Positions 29,481 to 42,939 of a stretch of 64,000 nucleotides of DNA are shown here, one piece after another. The position numbers were made by a program, and so were the translations under genes. The stretch lies in contig JALPQI010030426.1 of assembly GCA_025490895.1 (NCBI GenBank), positions 1 through 64,000 on the forward strand, read 5' to 3'. Below the pieces are notes generated by a model. That model was not told where the DNA came from. It saw nothing but the letters and a program-made list of their open reading frames with translations, and did not search any database. This DNA comes from Thaumatotibia leucotreta (Eukaryota; Arthropoda; Insecta; Lepidoptera; Tortricidae). Within the stretch, counting starts at the first letter, position 1; each line of letters starts with the position of its first letter.

Positions 29481-32400
29481 TATACGTTATTTCAAACTAA
29501 CTAAGATCTACATGAGTTATTCTAATGTTGTGAACGTAGTTAAATTGTTTTTGCAATTAAAATTAATTTTTATACGATGATGACAATAATTACAAAATTA
29601 TTTTAATGTCTTATAAATAACAACTCGCTTGGGATTCTTGGGAATGCGTGAGCCATGTTTTACTTCAGACATTTTGTACTACAGAATTTACGCTGTAACT
29701 AAAGACAGAACGACCGTAGCCGCAAATAAAGCGCTATCGCTAAGTAGGTACTTACCAATTAATTTATTACGTAACCTCAACTCCATTTACTTGCGAAAAT
29801 ACGAGCGACTAAGCTAAATTCCATTTCAACATTTACATCACCTAATAGCGTAGTCTATATCTCCTGAATATGCAATATACATATTCCCATTGCTTACAGT
29901 CAATGCGGGCCCCATAGAGGCTTTTGTTGGCGGTAAAATCTATAAACGTGCCTAATGTAGAAATATATAATCATTTATCTTAAGTCAAATTATATTATCT
30001 TATACATCGATAGCAAAAATCTCAAATCAAGGGGAACAAAAATTAAGAAGGACTGAACGAATTCCGAAACGAAAACTTCGTCATAATCCCTTAAGTTTAA
30101 AATACCTGTAACAGAACGTTTAACTTTATCCACATGTTCCATACTTTAGGCCTGGGATCCTTTGTGATATTCTGCCTTCAAGACTACCTAGGAACTGAGA
30201 ACTCATCATAATTTATCAACTCTCCTGCGTTTGTTAAGCGGTTGGAAGAACGTCCAGGATGGAGCCGGCTAGAAACTTGAGTGAGGGTTGACAGTAGTGA
30301 GTGTTTGCTCTGCACCCATCAACGTCCGAGGGGATAACGGCAGCGCGCAATACCCTCCGAACAGGCGAGATTTCGTCCCGATTTGACTTAATGAATTTCC
30401 TAGATAAGTAAGTACCTATTCTGAATAAAATCCTGCAGGAATACCAACAGGGATACCTATTGAGAGGATTAATGAGTTGGCTCGTAATAGACTAGGATAA
30501 GCGGCAGACAAAGTGGTAGGTATTAACGTTGCAAAATCACTTATTCGGTTCATAATCGCAGGGCACGGCGCGAAGCACAGGGGAAATAAAATACCAATTT
30601 TCACCTCAAAGAGCGTGTGTGAAGTGCAGAGCCAATTCGAAAGCTATCTCGGGAAAATATTATTTTGATATATCTTAAACACTAGACAGGTAGGTTTAGC
30701 GTCACGTAGACGACGGGACGATTTCAATTTCGCAGCAACCTCCCACCATATTGATGACGGTCCCTCGGGACTGGATGAAAGATACACGACTCGAATGCTT
30801 GACAACTATTAAACTCCGGGAAGAAATACTTGCGCACTTGATAGATACTACGAGTATTACTGGGAGGTTGAGACTGCTAAGAGGTTAAATTATGACTTCT
30901 GATAGTTCTGATACTAGTGATACCTGTACTCAAGATCAACCATTCACATAATATATATATATTGGCGATTCCTATTTATTTTTAATTGTTAATTCCAAGT
31001 TGGCAAATATGATCTATATTTTTTTATATGAATATCATTTTGATTTGATTACCTAATCTCAATTAAAATTTACTTCTTATTATTAAACCATAAGGTATTT
31101 ATTTATTCTAGGCTCAAAGAAGGATAGGGTGAAATTTGCTGAATTTCGGACTTGATGACTGACTGAAGGAGAAACAACAAAAAAGCTAGTTCTATTTAAA
31201 TCGGAATAATAATAGATTTTGTAAAACTTGCAATCACTTCTTCGCCTAATAAAACACTTAATTTACATTAAGATTCAGTTCGTAGGTAACATTTAATTTT
31301 ATATCAAATGTTAAAAGCTCAATGGGAAAAATTTTAAAGGCATAATGGTGGCAAATAGTGATTTAAAGTGCCCCCCTGTTGTAAACCGGCTTATTTCAGA
31401 AGCACCTAAATGCGAGGGCAAGGCGTCAATTGCCAGGCGAGGTGTATATTTATTTCCACGCTCGCAACGTGAAAAGAAGCTATAAGCTGCCTCAAATTAT
31501 GATTTAGTAATATGTGTGACTTTTTGAACAAAGTGAAGTTAATTGTTTTTCAATTACCTTATTAAATATGTATTTTTCAGTACAGTTGGTGCTTTATTTA
31601 TGTACTAATGTTGATGCTCGCTTGCAATTGTCTGTGTTCTAAATAACTCCCTACAACTACTTTCCTTAAGTACAATGGATGACGTCGCGAAATCGATCCA
31701 AGAAGATTCTACCATTTGTAGGAAATACTTGTCGTGCGGGAATGTAGCTTATTGGTTCACGCCATCGGCTGGCGTCAAGCACCGATGCGGATATTGCTAT
31801 GCAAACGAATCTCCACAAACGTTTAGGTAGCACTCGATACAAAAAGGGAAAACAATGGGTGTTTTCGACGCGCGATGTAGATCTACCGTTTGCTACTATT
31901 TGGGTTTAGCGTTGATCCTACACAGTGATGGACGGGGATTGCCAGAATATTCCACATTCGAATAATCCGAGTGCCACACTCGCACTGCATTTGTACGTTT
32001 GATAAGCTTAAGTTCTCAGAGCATTGCTTTACCATCAGCACCAAATATTATATAAAAACTTGAATATGCAAGTACCTACTTTATCCTTCCAGCTATCCAT
32101 CAATACTAGTTAGCGTAATAGCAAAGAAAAGACGAAGTTCCCCTTAAAATCAATCTTCTTTATCCCATTCAATATCCCAACGATAGCTTGTAAGATGTAT
32201 AAAAAGTAGTGGAACAGCTGGGTGCTCCGGATCGCTTTCAGAAAGAACTGTCAAAGTAGTTAGCGTAAGATGCCGAACAAGTTGGATGTTTGAACTTGCA
32301 TCAACGCTAACTTGCGAGAGATGCATTTTAACATGTGCCAGCGCTGAAATTGCGGGAATATCGCGGGAATTCAATATTTTTGTAGACGGCTTCTGATGTG

Positions 32401-33897
32401 CATCGACGAGACGCCCGTCGTCTGCGTCCTGCTTTCTTTTATGCTCAACGATGCGTGGATTATTTACGATGGGCACATCGGGACTTTCTATTGTTATTGT
32501 ACACTTGAAATAATGGTTTCCTTATGAAAATGTACAGCTCGATATCTAATTCGTACCCGACTCGTGATCTCGTCAATGAAAATCCGAATGGAATTCACTG
32601 TGCTGTGGTAGACGGCAAGTTGATTTTACATATCAAAAGTCCAACAAGTGTGGAACTTGTGATTTGAAGAATCAGTAAAATGATTTTATATCCCGCGAGT
32701 GGCCGGACCGCGAAGAATTAGCTCTCGAGGACGGATAAACTGCGAACGGATCGCTTAAACGCCGCTCGACGGCTGAATTATTGCTCTCAGCGCGCCTGTT
32801 CGCCGCGCCATTTATAACGGAGCCGTGCTCAAACCAAATATTATTCCTTAACTACATTTTTACCGCAAACGGTCCAAGGAAATGTTTTTACGATGCTTTG
32901 TTTTTAGCGAAATCAAGAACTCGATTTCTCTTGCTTTTTATTTTTGGGTCAGTCGGTAAATTACATAACCAAAAGTAGGATAGAATTTAGTCGTGAATAC
33001 ATAGATGCTGAAACAAAAGCCAAGAAAAGTGCCTTAGAGTGACAGCTCAGCTTTGACCTACGTACCGATGAGGTTAGGATAGGTACATGGTACATGTTGT
33101 ATTGGTACATAGGTTTTACAAGAAATACAAGACCCAATAATACACATAAATAAGATTAATTCAGTTTTGTAAATACATAAACGAACAATTTCCATTAACG
33201 TTATAACGTCTAGTTTATGTATATACCTACCTAGGTTTTATAAAAGCTGCAAGCTATACCGTTATGGCTTCGGCTCTAAAATTGTTAAGATACTTTTAAA
33301 CCTTCCACCCGCTTGCTGCAATACAGCTTGAAAAGTAGCTACTTACGGTCTTTTCTTATCACCGAAGTATCCTTCCTTCGACTTTAAGATGATCAGTGGA
33401 AGTAACAAGGTAACTGAACAAGGAAAGGAGTTTAATCCTCCAACTTTTTACTTAAATAAGGGACCGGAGCAACTACTTTGGGAATATACAGGCACTTTAT
33501 ATCAGGACGCTGGATAATCTTCCGATTATGTAAATGAAATGAACATTTCCGGGAAGGTCCGGGTCATCACACTTACTTTATGCTTTACTGAATTCCTAGA
33601 AAATATGTGTGAATACGGAATATAAGGTAATATTTACGTTTTAATTATATGCTTTTTTTCCTAAAAGTAGTCTGTTTGTTTTCAGTGTTTTATTATATTC
33701 AATTTATTATTACGTGCAAGTGTAATTAAGTACGAGATCAAAATATGTTAATAACTGAAAATATGTTGCTATTTTATAGGTGAAATACATATATACCTAC
33801 GTTATCTTTTTAATATTTTCCTAATGCTACAATTAATACAATAAAAAATAAATACATTAAACTACATAAAAATAAATAATAATAAATACCTAATAAA
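29481..33897. other. non-coding stretch with one weak ORF candidate
   Basis: I see no supported gene. A 108-codon minus-strand frame at 32150-32476 has moderately protein-like composition (QLVRHLTLTTLTVLSESDPE) but no known domain. The sequence is otherwise ordinary AT-rich DNA. Confidence 0.4.
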
Positions 33898-34867
33898 ATC
33901 TTGGGACATCTTACACAAATCAACCTAGTCCCACGGTAAGCTCAATTAAGGCTTGTGATGTGGGTATTAAGCGACGATATTTATAATAGATGGATACCTA
34001 CATATACAGGGTGGTCCAAACCTTGACGTCAAAAAATTTTTTTTAGATTCCTCATGTCATGAGCTATCAGAATATACCCCATGTATGTTAGCCGATTTTT
34101 TGTAGTTTTCGAGTTACGAATTTTTGAAAAATTTTTTTTGAGAAATTCTGGAGTGAAGAAATTTATTGTTAAAAAACAACTATTGGGTTTCTTAATATTT
34201 TCTTTTTGTAAGAGTATTACTACAAATAAAGCATTTACTGACAAAAAAAATAGCGTCCTCACTTTGATACAAGTAGGATAAAAAATACCATAAACAAAAT
34301 TTTACGTTAAAAACGCATCAAAATAGCATTAATGTACGTAAATAAAAAAAATAAAACATATCCCAAGGATTTTTGGTAATCTAAAGATTGACCTAGACCT
34401 TAAACCTTCGTAAAAGCAAAAAAAAGTGATACTTAATGATGAGGATTTTTCAGAGTAGTCGGCCAAATAAACTTAAAAAAAACTTCTAAATTTTCAATTT
34501 AAAAATAAAGTAAAATTTCGTCTGTTTTTATGTTCTTATCAATAAACAAAGACAGAAAATACCACGAAAACTCAATTTGTGTAGTTATTCAAGTCATTTT
34601 TTACCACTTTAAAATTTTAAGTTTTTTTATTTTTATTTGACCGACTACTCCGAAAAATCCTCATCATTAAGTATCACTTTTTTTTTGCTTTTACGTCAAG
34701 GTTTGGACCACCCTATATATACATAAATACATAGGACAGCGGCCATGACCAAGGAACAAATATTTGTGATAAATAAATACACAAATAATACCCGTGCCGG
34801 GATTCGAACCCGGAACCTCCAGCTTCGTAGGCAGGGTCACTACCAACTAGGCTACGGAGGCTGACGA
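33898..34867 (-). mobile_element. tRNA-headed SINE, copy 1, interrupted by a MITE
   Basis: On the minus strand the head reads GTCAGCCTCCGTAGCCTAG, A-box-like TAGCCTAGTTGG, and B box GGTTCGAATCC. The body contains TTGTTCCTTGGTCATGG and ends CACGGTAAGCTC/GGGACATCTTAC in plus orientation. Intact copies at 48130 and 51329 are about 260 bases. Here an extra 709 bases (34007-34715) interrupt it. Confidence 0.85.
34007..34715. mobile_element. TA-flanked MITE inside a SINE
   Basis: The left end CAGGGTGGTCCAAACCTTG and right end CAAGGTTTGGACCACCCTA form about 22-bp inverted repeats that are perfect except for the terminal base. They are flanked by TA (34005-34006, 34716-34717), as in mariner-type elements. 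A second, internal inverted pair (34402-34495 with 34615-34710) repeats the right end, including a degraded TIR. Confidence 0.85.
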
Positions 34868-36938
34868 ATATATTTATATATTTACCATAAAAGTAAAATA
34901 CACTAAATTCATCTTAAATACGTATTAGTACAAGTGACTAAGTTTATAAGGATGAAAATTACTAATGTAAGTATTTTACTTTATTTGAAAAACAAATGAG
35001 TGATCTTCTAACAAGTCATAGATCATCATCATCATCATTATTTTCAGACGTTTATCGCCACTTACTGAGCATAGGTCTATCTTCCTGTACGCCACTGGTC
35101 CCGGTCCTGAGCTAACCTTATCCAGTGATAGATATTACATTAATATTTGTACTTTACTTTGTGTGTGTCTTTTGCTGAGAATTTAGTATTTTTTAAAGCT
35201 AGAACCCTCTATTCCCGAGATGCATGACTGCCAAGTGCCAAGTATGCACTCCCTCATTTCATAGACGTCAGTCAAATTAGGGAAGCGTATTTTACCCTAA
35301 CTTTTTCTAATTTAAAACTTATTCATCAGCGTTGAGTTGACAAAGAATTTTAGCGTCTGAAAAATTACGTTCAGTGTTTTTTAAGCAGACCAATCAGTTT
35401 TTGTATAAATTATTATGCAAAGCTTAATGAAGTGGGCGAATTTGGTGGCTACGCGTTAATTAATTACTCCTCCATTTTTTTGGTTACCAATTTCCCTACA
35501 AATTTTCATCTATTTAACCGTAAATTCCTGTAGATTAATATATGTAGATTAGTTTAGGGCAATTTATAGTGTAATTTTATATTATGAGAATAAATATCGA
35601 AATCTAAGTAATTTGAAAAGGTATTTATTAAATACCCTTTTAAATTACTTAGATTAGAAAGTAAAAGTTTATTCAAAGAAAGCAAATAGTTTCACTCATT
35701 AAAACGAGGCGAAGCAAAATGCTGAGTCGCTATGTCATTCTCTACCCTGAAGAGCAGTTTGATATTTCGAGCGGTAACGATGACGTTCGACTCCGCAGAC
35801 ACGTTGCTCTGGCCCCATTCTTTGTCGTTTATTGCACCGATTTTGTAAAATCTAGTAGATCAAGTATAAAATGAACTTTATTACTTAAACCATAAGATTC
35901 TCGATAGTTGAGTATCTAAGGTGAACACTTTGATATACATTTAATGCTGACTTTACTGTCTATACGAGTTCGTATAACGCTCCGGATAAGACGTGTACTA
36001 TCGACTAGGGTTTGTTATTAATCACTCGGGTGCGGTTTAATGTGAGCGAAGGTTCACGTTTTATTTTCCAGATAATTTTTCACCCTGTCTCATAGCTGGC
36101 ACATTTTTGTCGTTACATTTTTCAAGTCTTAATGATGCAATGTTTCGATTGAAAAAAAGCAAACAAAAGGCCGTCAGTAATATTTACTCAAGAATTCGTC
36201 TAACATTTCTTTAGTAGTAATGTTTATCTCTTTGTTGTTCAAATAAATGCTGCCAGAACCGTATTTGATATTGTGTGCTGAGACTGCTGAGGTTCGTAGG
36301 TTTATGTTTTAAATCGATTGAAATGGAAGGCTTTCAGCAAACATTGGCCGCGCGACGTCTCAGTACGCCGCACCGTCATAGATATAGGTACGTAGGTATG
36401 ATGGGTAAGATATGAACGGGACTCTGTAGTGTAGCTATATGTCTATAGATATAGACACATTAGTAGGATTGAAACCTCTCTACCAAACTTAGAATTGCAA
36501 ATAGTGCCTGCAACCACTCTCCGATGCTGTTTGGTTCAAAGAAAAACAGTATTTCGGGGTTCTTTTAAGAATAAATTGAATTTGAAATAGCTATGGCAGT
36601 GTTTTAAAGTTGGAAAGAAATGATATAGCGCTCATAGTTTTAATACATTTTACATAAATTGTCTAGAACGTTATTTTTGAGGAGAGAGTAGAATTTTTTA
36701 TAATAAATTTCCCTTCAGAGAAATTTATTTCACTGAATTCAAATAATAATAACCCAATTCCTTGCTATTACGAACTATACATATAATTTAGCTTCTAAAA
36801 TGTACCTAATGTATACAAACTAAAAATATCACTAAATACGTAGATACATGTACAAAATAAAAATTAAAATATTCAGTTTGTTTTATTTATTAAGCAGAAT
36901 GACAAGTACAATGTGTGAACAATTAAAGATTCGCTATA
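34868..36938. other. non-coding stretch with an RTE tail and a hairpin
   Basis: 35020-35135 resembles a diverged RTE 3' tail (CATCATCATCATCAT, TTACTGAGCATAGG, GCCACTGGTCCCGGTC). 35601-35655 is a hairpin (AATCTAAGTAATTTG pairing with AAATTACTTAGATT around GGTATTTATTAAATACC). No gene supported. Confidence 0.5.
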
Positions 36939-37407
36939 CAGTGTGTGGCCTACAACCGGAGTGAAAATTTAAACGGTGCATTAATAAGCTGATCAACAAT
37001 CATTTCCACATATTGTAATTAAAAAAAAAAAAATTTTTTTGTAATTTTTTGTTCATGTATTTTTCATTATTATGGGTTCATTTACTTGAATTAAAAGTTA
37101 TCAATAACTTATCATTTTTGAATCATTGAAAAATGTACAATTTTTTTTTTAAAACCGTATCAAATTAGTGTAAAAATGCAAACAAAATTATTGTTATGAC
37201 TTCCTACCTGGTATACTATCAAGATGTCTTGCGACTGACAAGCTACGACATCGTGATGCCAAGATCCAGTACTAAAGGTCCATAGCTTTGAATGACAATA
37301 TCTCCGAACTTAACCACTTTGAAACACCGGGACCTTTACAGGATTATTGCTGATAGTCTAAGGAGTCACTCATTTCATTTTTCTCCCGTGTTAAAGACCA
37401 CACACTG
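36939..37407. mobile_element. TA-flanked MITE
   Basis: CAGTGTGTGGCCTACAACC at the left is inverted at the right (GTTAAAGACCACACACTG) with a few mismatches. TA is on both sides (36937-36938, 37408-37409). Length 469 and no coding capacity. Confidence 0.75.
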
Positions 37408-38711
37408 TATTGCAAAACTGACTAAACAGTAACCTGCTTTAAAGAGTAAAATACCGGAAGTAACTTTCAAAGCGACAGAACATCTTGGAATTTCACCGTA
37501 AAAAAAACATAGAACTAATGTCAATGTCACCGGGTAAAAGATTACCTGAAGCATTAAAAACGAAATAAATGTGCAAGTTGATTTATTTTTTTATATTGTA
37601 GATTCCTTTCGTTTGACTGATTTGTTTGTGTACTGTAAAATTGGGATAACTTCCAATTTATTTTTCATTTTAGTTTCATTGCAAGTTTGAGAAAAGCACT
37701 ATACTTGCTCAGCCTGGAAACCAAACTTAGCAGGCTGCGTAGGTATATTCGGTCGAGCGCAGCAAGCCAGTTTGGTTTCCCGGCGTATGCAGTAATGTAC
37801 TATTCCTACTTTATGCACCAAGTACGTAGCTTACGACTTAGGTAGTCTATCAGAAAGATCTGATAGACTACCTTAAAGTCGTAGCAGTCGTAGGCTACTT
37901 ACTAGAGTTTTTTATAGGACGCAGGCAGATAAGTCTAAAACTTATTTGGAAAAAAGGTTAATTATCTCTGGAACCAAGCCGAATGCAGGAAATTCAGCAT
38001 TACAATCTTTCGGAATGCTCGCGAGCACCGTGTATAATATGAAAACTAAAGGTACATTCAATACGTCTTACAGAACTAACAAATATGTACTAAGTCAGTG
38101 CACCGCCGACAAGATAATTGCAAAGTCCATGTTAATGTATGTTGACGCCCTCCCAAGGGGGTTAATCAAACTCGGGGCGTCAGAGAGAACTAATTTGATC
38201 TAAAGTTTCGGTTTCCGCGGCCAACTTATTTGCCTTCCTAGTTATGATACTTAACGGTGTTCATGCAGAGTTCGTATATTGTCCCCGCATTGTCTGAACT
38301 CGTAATAAGTCGATGCGGTTGTCAAATAACTTTGCGCGAACACGCAGCCGTGTGCATTTGTCTTAATGAAGTTAGCGGTGAGTCTTCATTTATGATAAAA
38401 TTGGTTATAGTTAGATGTGACACCATGTGTATAATACATACATAAGTTACAATACGATACATTACAATACAGAACTCTTTATTGCACATCTCACACGTAA
38501 TAAAAAATAAAAGTACACAAAACAAAAGAAATACAAAAAACAGAGGTCACAAACGACGGCTAAGTTATAACTTATTACTTTTTTATTTTATTTTATTTTA
38601 TTTATTTCAACCAACTTGTATTACGTTGCTTAAATTAGAAATTAAGTTGAGACATACCAGTGCATTTTATTTTAATTTTCTCTGGAGAAAGTGACGAGAA
38701 ACGACATATAA
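37408..38711. other. non-coding stretch with a hairpin
   Basis: 37831-37883 is an inverted repeat (GGTAGTCTATCAGA with TCTGATAGACTACC, four-base loop, outer arms TTACGACTT and AAGTCGTA). A TTTTATTTTA run lies at 38579-38605. No gene supported. Confidence 0.5.
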
Positions 38712-38921
38712 ATCAAAATCAATAAATTAGAAACTTTAGGTTCATGGGGCCCCAGCGCACGCAAATCGTTTGCTGAGATCGCGAAACGTCTGGTTGACGT
38801 AACTAAAGACCGAAGAGCTGGCGACTTACTCGCACAACGCATCAGTATTGCGATACAGCGAGGAAATGCCGCCAGCATCCTCGGTACAATGCCACAAGGG
38901 CCAATCTTAGATAAAGGTTAG
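38712..38921 (+). pseudogene. LINE ORF2 C-terminus, HGLSC family
   Basis: An open 69-residue stretch from an upstream stop to TAG 38919-38921. It contains ETLGSWGPSARKSFAEIAKR, then RAGDLLAQRISIAIQRGNAA and SILGT near the end. This block closes ORF2 in the LINE family whose more upstream part (HGLSCQRCAGQFPRH) is at 62680-63535. It is followed by a 3' UTR with ATTAGTTAGATTTAATC up to about 38985. It has no catalytic domain and is a 5'-truncated copy. Confidence 0.7.
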
Positions 38922-38985
38922 GTTAACTAGATTAGTTAGATTTAATCTATGTACATAAATTGTAGTTTTTAAAATAAATTAGTGT

Positions 38986-39403
38986 TGTTGGCTTATTGTT
39001 CCAATTTCTCCCTTCTATGTTTTTATCGCATTTTCAATTTTAGAGCCGACATTTGAAATTGAACTTTAGTGCAAATAATTACGTTATATTTATGTATAGA
39101 TCCACATACACTTTAGTAGCATTGATAAAGGATTAACTTTTTTAATGGCTCTTTGCCCCATGTTTGTTTACACTGACGATGCCACCAATTGCAATCCAAA
39201 TCTAATCGCTATTTTTTAATGTAATTAATCGCGAATCTGTAAATTAGCATAGCCCTAATACGAATATTTGTTTTCGGATCATTGTTAAGTAGTAGGAAAA
39301 ACTAAAGTTGTCTACTCTATGGTCAAACGTTAACAGCTAGTGTATGTTACATACAGGCTCGATTCAACCAAACTTTTATTCAAAGAATAATGCGTACTCT
39401 CAG
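38986..39403. other. non-coding spacer
   Basis: No gene and no repeat recognised. Confidence 0.4.
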
Positions 39404-39690
39404 ATCATCATCATCATCAGCCTATGAAAGTCCACGGCTGGACGTAGGTCTCTCCTATTAACTATGCGTATAAACGCATTAAGAGGAAAATACCCATAAT
39501 CGCCACGCTGGGCAAGCGGATTGGCGATCGCAGTAATGTGTCCACTATGATGACGCTGCTGCCCATCATCAATCTTTTATCAAATAATGGTCAGTGAGAT
39601 TTCAATCCCTTAGTCGACTCTTACGACACCCGCAGGAGGAGTTGGGGTGACAAATGTATTCTTACTGCCGTCACCACACGGCCAACATAC
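39404..39690 (-). repeat. RTE-type LINE 3' end
   Basis: CATCATCATCATCAGCCTATG, TCCACGGCTGGACGTAGG and, further on, CGACACCCGCAGGAGGAG and CCGTCACCACACGGCC. Longer than the copy at 27418, in the same orientation. Confidence 0.65.
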
Positions 39691-40050
39691 TATGACACTA
39701 GACAAAATACTTTACGTACTATATTATTATTATATTTAAATCTAACTTATCAATCTCAAACGGGTTACGTCAGTAAAACATTAAAACAAACAAGTTAGAC
39801 GTAAGTGCGGCAGCTCAACCGCCGCGTCTAAAACTTCGCCTCCAAACTTCGATTATTATTAGGCCGGAGCCGTTCTACCTTGAAATATTATGGATACCTG
39901 ACTGACGGAACTCACCGAAGCTTGGCGTTAATGTTCGCCTGTAATTGCCTTGGGAGTTTGATCTGGGTAGGCAAAATTAGGAAACAATGACGGCTTTTTA
40001 AGGCTCACTTGTACTACTATTTTTTACTTACGTAAGTACGGTTATAGAGA

Positions 40051-40115
40051 CTCATTTGCGTACAGTTATAGAATAATCAATGGCAATGATTATTCTATAA
40101 CTGTACGCAAATGAG
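40051..40115. repeat. perfect 29-bp palindrome, 7-base loop
   Basis: 40051-40079 and 40087-40115 are exact complements (outer end CTCATTTGCGTACAG). No TIR or TSD surrounds it. Confidence 0.9.
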
Positions 40116-40767
40116 TACAATCAACAAAATTATTTGTATTTGTATTTATTTGTATTTGTAATGATCTACATAATCAGTATATTATTAATGCCCATGAGAT
40201 ACAAAAATATGTATTTTCTTTTGGTGCCTAGTACACAATTTTATGACCCTAGTGAAAACAGAAATATAACTCACTGAAGCTTGTGAAAAACGGTATTTGT
40301 AAATTAAATACAAATGCACAATTATAAACGCCGTTTAAATGATGTCTTTTTTTACTAGGGCCACAGAATTATGTCAATAAAATCAAGAGTAAAGTGATGT
40401 TTTTGCTACGCGGCGCGCTACGGCGTAGCAGGTGGAAGCTAAGTTTAGATACACTGTTCACCGGAACAGTATTTTTTAATTGGTAACTAACTATTACATA
40501 ACTAATTACACAACGTTTACTTGAACTTAATAAACACTACAACGTTTAGTCATCTAGTTAGTACGCTGTAGGGCGTGGCAAGAAACGCTGAGTAATTTAC
40601 TTACGACAGGTACCTAATTAATGTATTAAGAAAGGAAACTTTACGTAGTCAACATTGTATTACATTATTTTAATATTACCAAGTTAATAAAGACCTATTA
40701 AAAAATACTTAGGAGGGCGTACTTGACACATATAGTTATATAGGTACGTAAAACAAAAGCACATGTC
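40116..40767. other. non-coding spacer
   Basis: No gene. Contains the GC hairpin GCTACGCGGCGCGC/GCGTAGC near 40411. Confidence 0.4.
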
Positions 40768-40910
40768 GGGCCTGCAATTAGGGTCCCGTAGTTATATAAA
40801 AACGGCTGGGCCGATTATGTTCGAAATAGTTATATTTTAAGGTAGGTAGTCAATAAGCCGAGATTATTATTCCTGGTTTTTTCATATTTATTTAAGACTG
40901 TTTGTTTCTA

Positions 40911-40962
<52 letters not shown>

Positions 40963-41290
40963 GACCCCGAATCAAAAGTTAGAGTACAATTTTTTTTTAA
41001 TTCTGAAGCAGTTACAAAACTTACCGTTATTATTTTTGAAACACCTATTCAACAATACCCCACACTAAGGAAAAATAATAAAATCATCCCCACTTTACGA
41101 GTAGGGGTGGTACCCGAAAAATTATATTTTTTTAATATTTTATTCCACCACTTTGTCGGCGTGATTAATATGTACCTATACTTAGACCAAATTTGAAATT
41201 TCTAGTACTAACGGTCAAGGAGCTATGCTATGCGGAGGGACAGGCGGACACGGTGAAACTATAAGGATTCCTAGTTTACTAGGTACGTTC
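40768..41290 (+). repeat. dispersed lepidopteran repeat, copy 2
   Basis: Homologous to 17620-19466 without the Harbinger insertion: TAGGGTCCCGTAGTTAT, CGGCTGGGCCGATTATG, CCCCACTTTACGAGTAGGG, CCACTTTGTCGGCGTGATTA. It contains an (AT)n run at 40915-40956. Confidence 0.65.
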
Positions 41291-41644
41291 CGTAAAAACG
41301 ATAGCATCAGGCTTTGTTTACATCTGCCGGATAACACTGAAAAAACCAGCAAGTGTCAAATATTTGGTTACCTTCAAGTTTATCTTAACCTTCTAGAAGA
41401 CACTCGAGTAATGAATATTGTAACCCGACGGTTTATTCAAGGCGCTTGATCGCGCAGCGGACATCGGCACCGATATTGCGTTCCGGGTCGGAAACTTTAC
41501 TCGGCTTCAAAAGACAAACAAAGACGCCATATTGCGGTTTTACCGAAACCTTAGCAAGCTCTTTGTTGGTAGTTAACGGCACTTACTGCGTGCTAGTCAA
41601 CCATGTTAGACCTAATGATAAGTGTAATGATAACCAAACACTTT

Positions 41645-41840
41645 TATTATCAAACCGCGATTAGAATGGGATTCGAAAGTACTGTTGACGCAACAGTGTA
41701 TAAGTCAATCTAGTTTAAGTGCAAAGACAGACAATAGATTAATTAATCACCCACTACATCTATAAACAACTGTTCTCTTGGTAAGTTTTGTGTAATTTTA
41801 ACAGTACTCTCGAATCCCTTTCTGATTCCGGTTTGATAAT
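41645..41840. mobile_element. foldback MITE
   Basis: TATTATCAAACCG, GGGATTCGAAAGTACTGTT on the left is inverted on the right as AACAGTACTCTCGAATCCC, CGGTTTGATAATA. Arms are about 42 bp and the spacer about 110. Ends not exactly defined. Confidence 0.7.
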
Positions 41841-42939
41841 AGATGCGAACCTTTTCACGACTATTATTTTCACCTATTATAAAACCGAAAACATGAAGTT
41901 AACGTAGCTACGTGTACTGTATGCTCTACTATTATTGACGTAAGATAAGGTTGGGTAAGATGAAACGGTTTTTTTAATAGGGTAAGACAACATGCTTCTA
42001 GCAGACGCTGTGTCAGAAGGACGACTTATTGTCTTTCCCCATTCTGAACAGTTCCATCTTATCCCACCTTATCTTGTAGGAAGAGAGTCAGAAAAAGGAC
42101 GACTCCATAATTATGCTTTTCTTTATGTAATACATAAGTTACTTGTTAATGTAATTTATTATTATTTAAAATAGTTTAAAAAATCTATGCCTAATAATAA
42201 TAATGTACTAATTTCATTAATTAATTTAGGAAGAATTGGTGCCTCCTCACACAAGTATTTATTTGCCTACCGTGCGGCTCCATCACTTGATACTACAATA
42301 ATTATACTCGTATAAAGCTAAAATGAAAACGGTTCAAGGTAATAACGCCGTAATGTATAGTGCAAAAGCCGTGACCTGGGTGACCGATTTCCACGCGGGA
42401 TAGGTGCCGGACGGAATTGTGACACGTCGAGTTAGTCCGGGTCTGAATCCAACCGTGAATTCCGGGCCGCAATCCCGCGAACCCTAATTGATAGTGGGGC
42501 CTAATTGCCAACCCGGACTGTTATCCTAGTAAGTAATTTCTGGCCTGATTGAACGTTGCCCTCTCCAACTTCTTAATGGAGTGGTTATGCAATATTTTTA
42601 TGTAAAAATATACTTCAGCGTAATTTACCACTTTATTTTAAACTGTTCTAGGATACTACGTATTTTTACCATACTTTAATATTGTACTCTCAAAAAAATA
42701 TATTGAGACGGGTAAAATCCAACAAACCCTCTAAAAACAATGAGTATTGATCTTTATACATTTATATACATATATTAAGAAAAATCTAAACTTCCCTAAA
42801 GAAAACGGGACTTTTATGTATGACACTAGCCTGCTAGAATCTATTAAAACATATCAAGTCAAAAATAACATGGATGTATATTTTGCCGCTCCGGCGGAGA
42901 GGCATATCTAATGCAACATGCGCGTAACATATCACTTAC
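41841..42939. other. non-coding; intron side of the candidate exon
   Basis: No second exon or acceptor could be linked to the donor at 42939. The sequence is AT-rich with a balanced-composition patch at 42360-42510. Confidence 0.35.
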
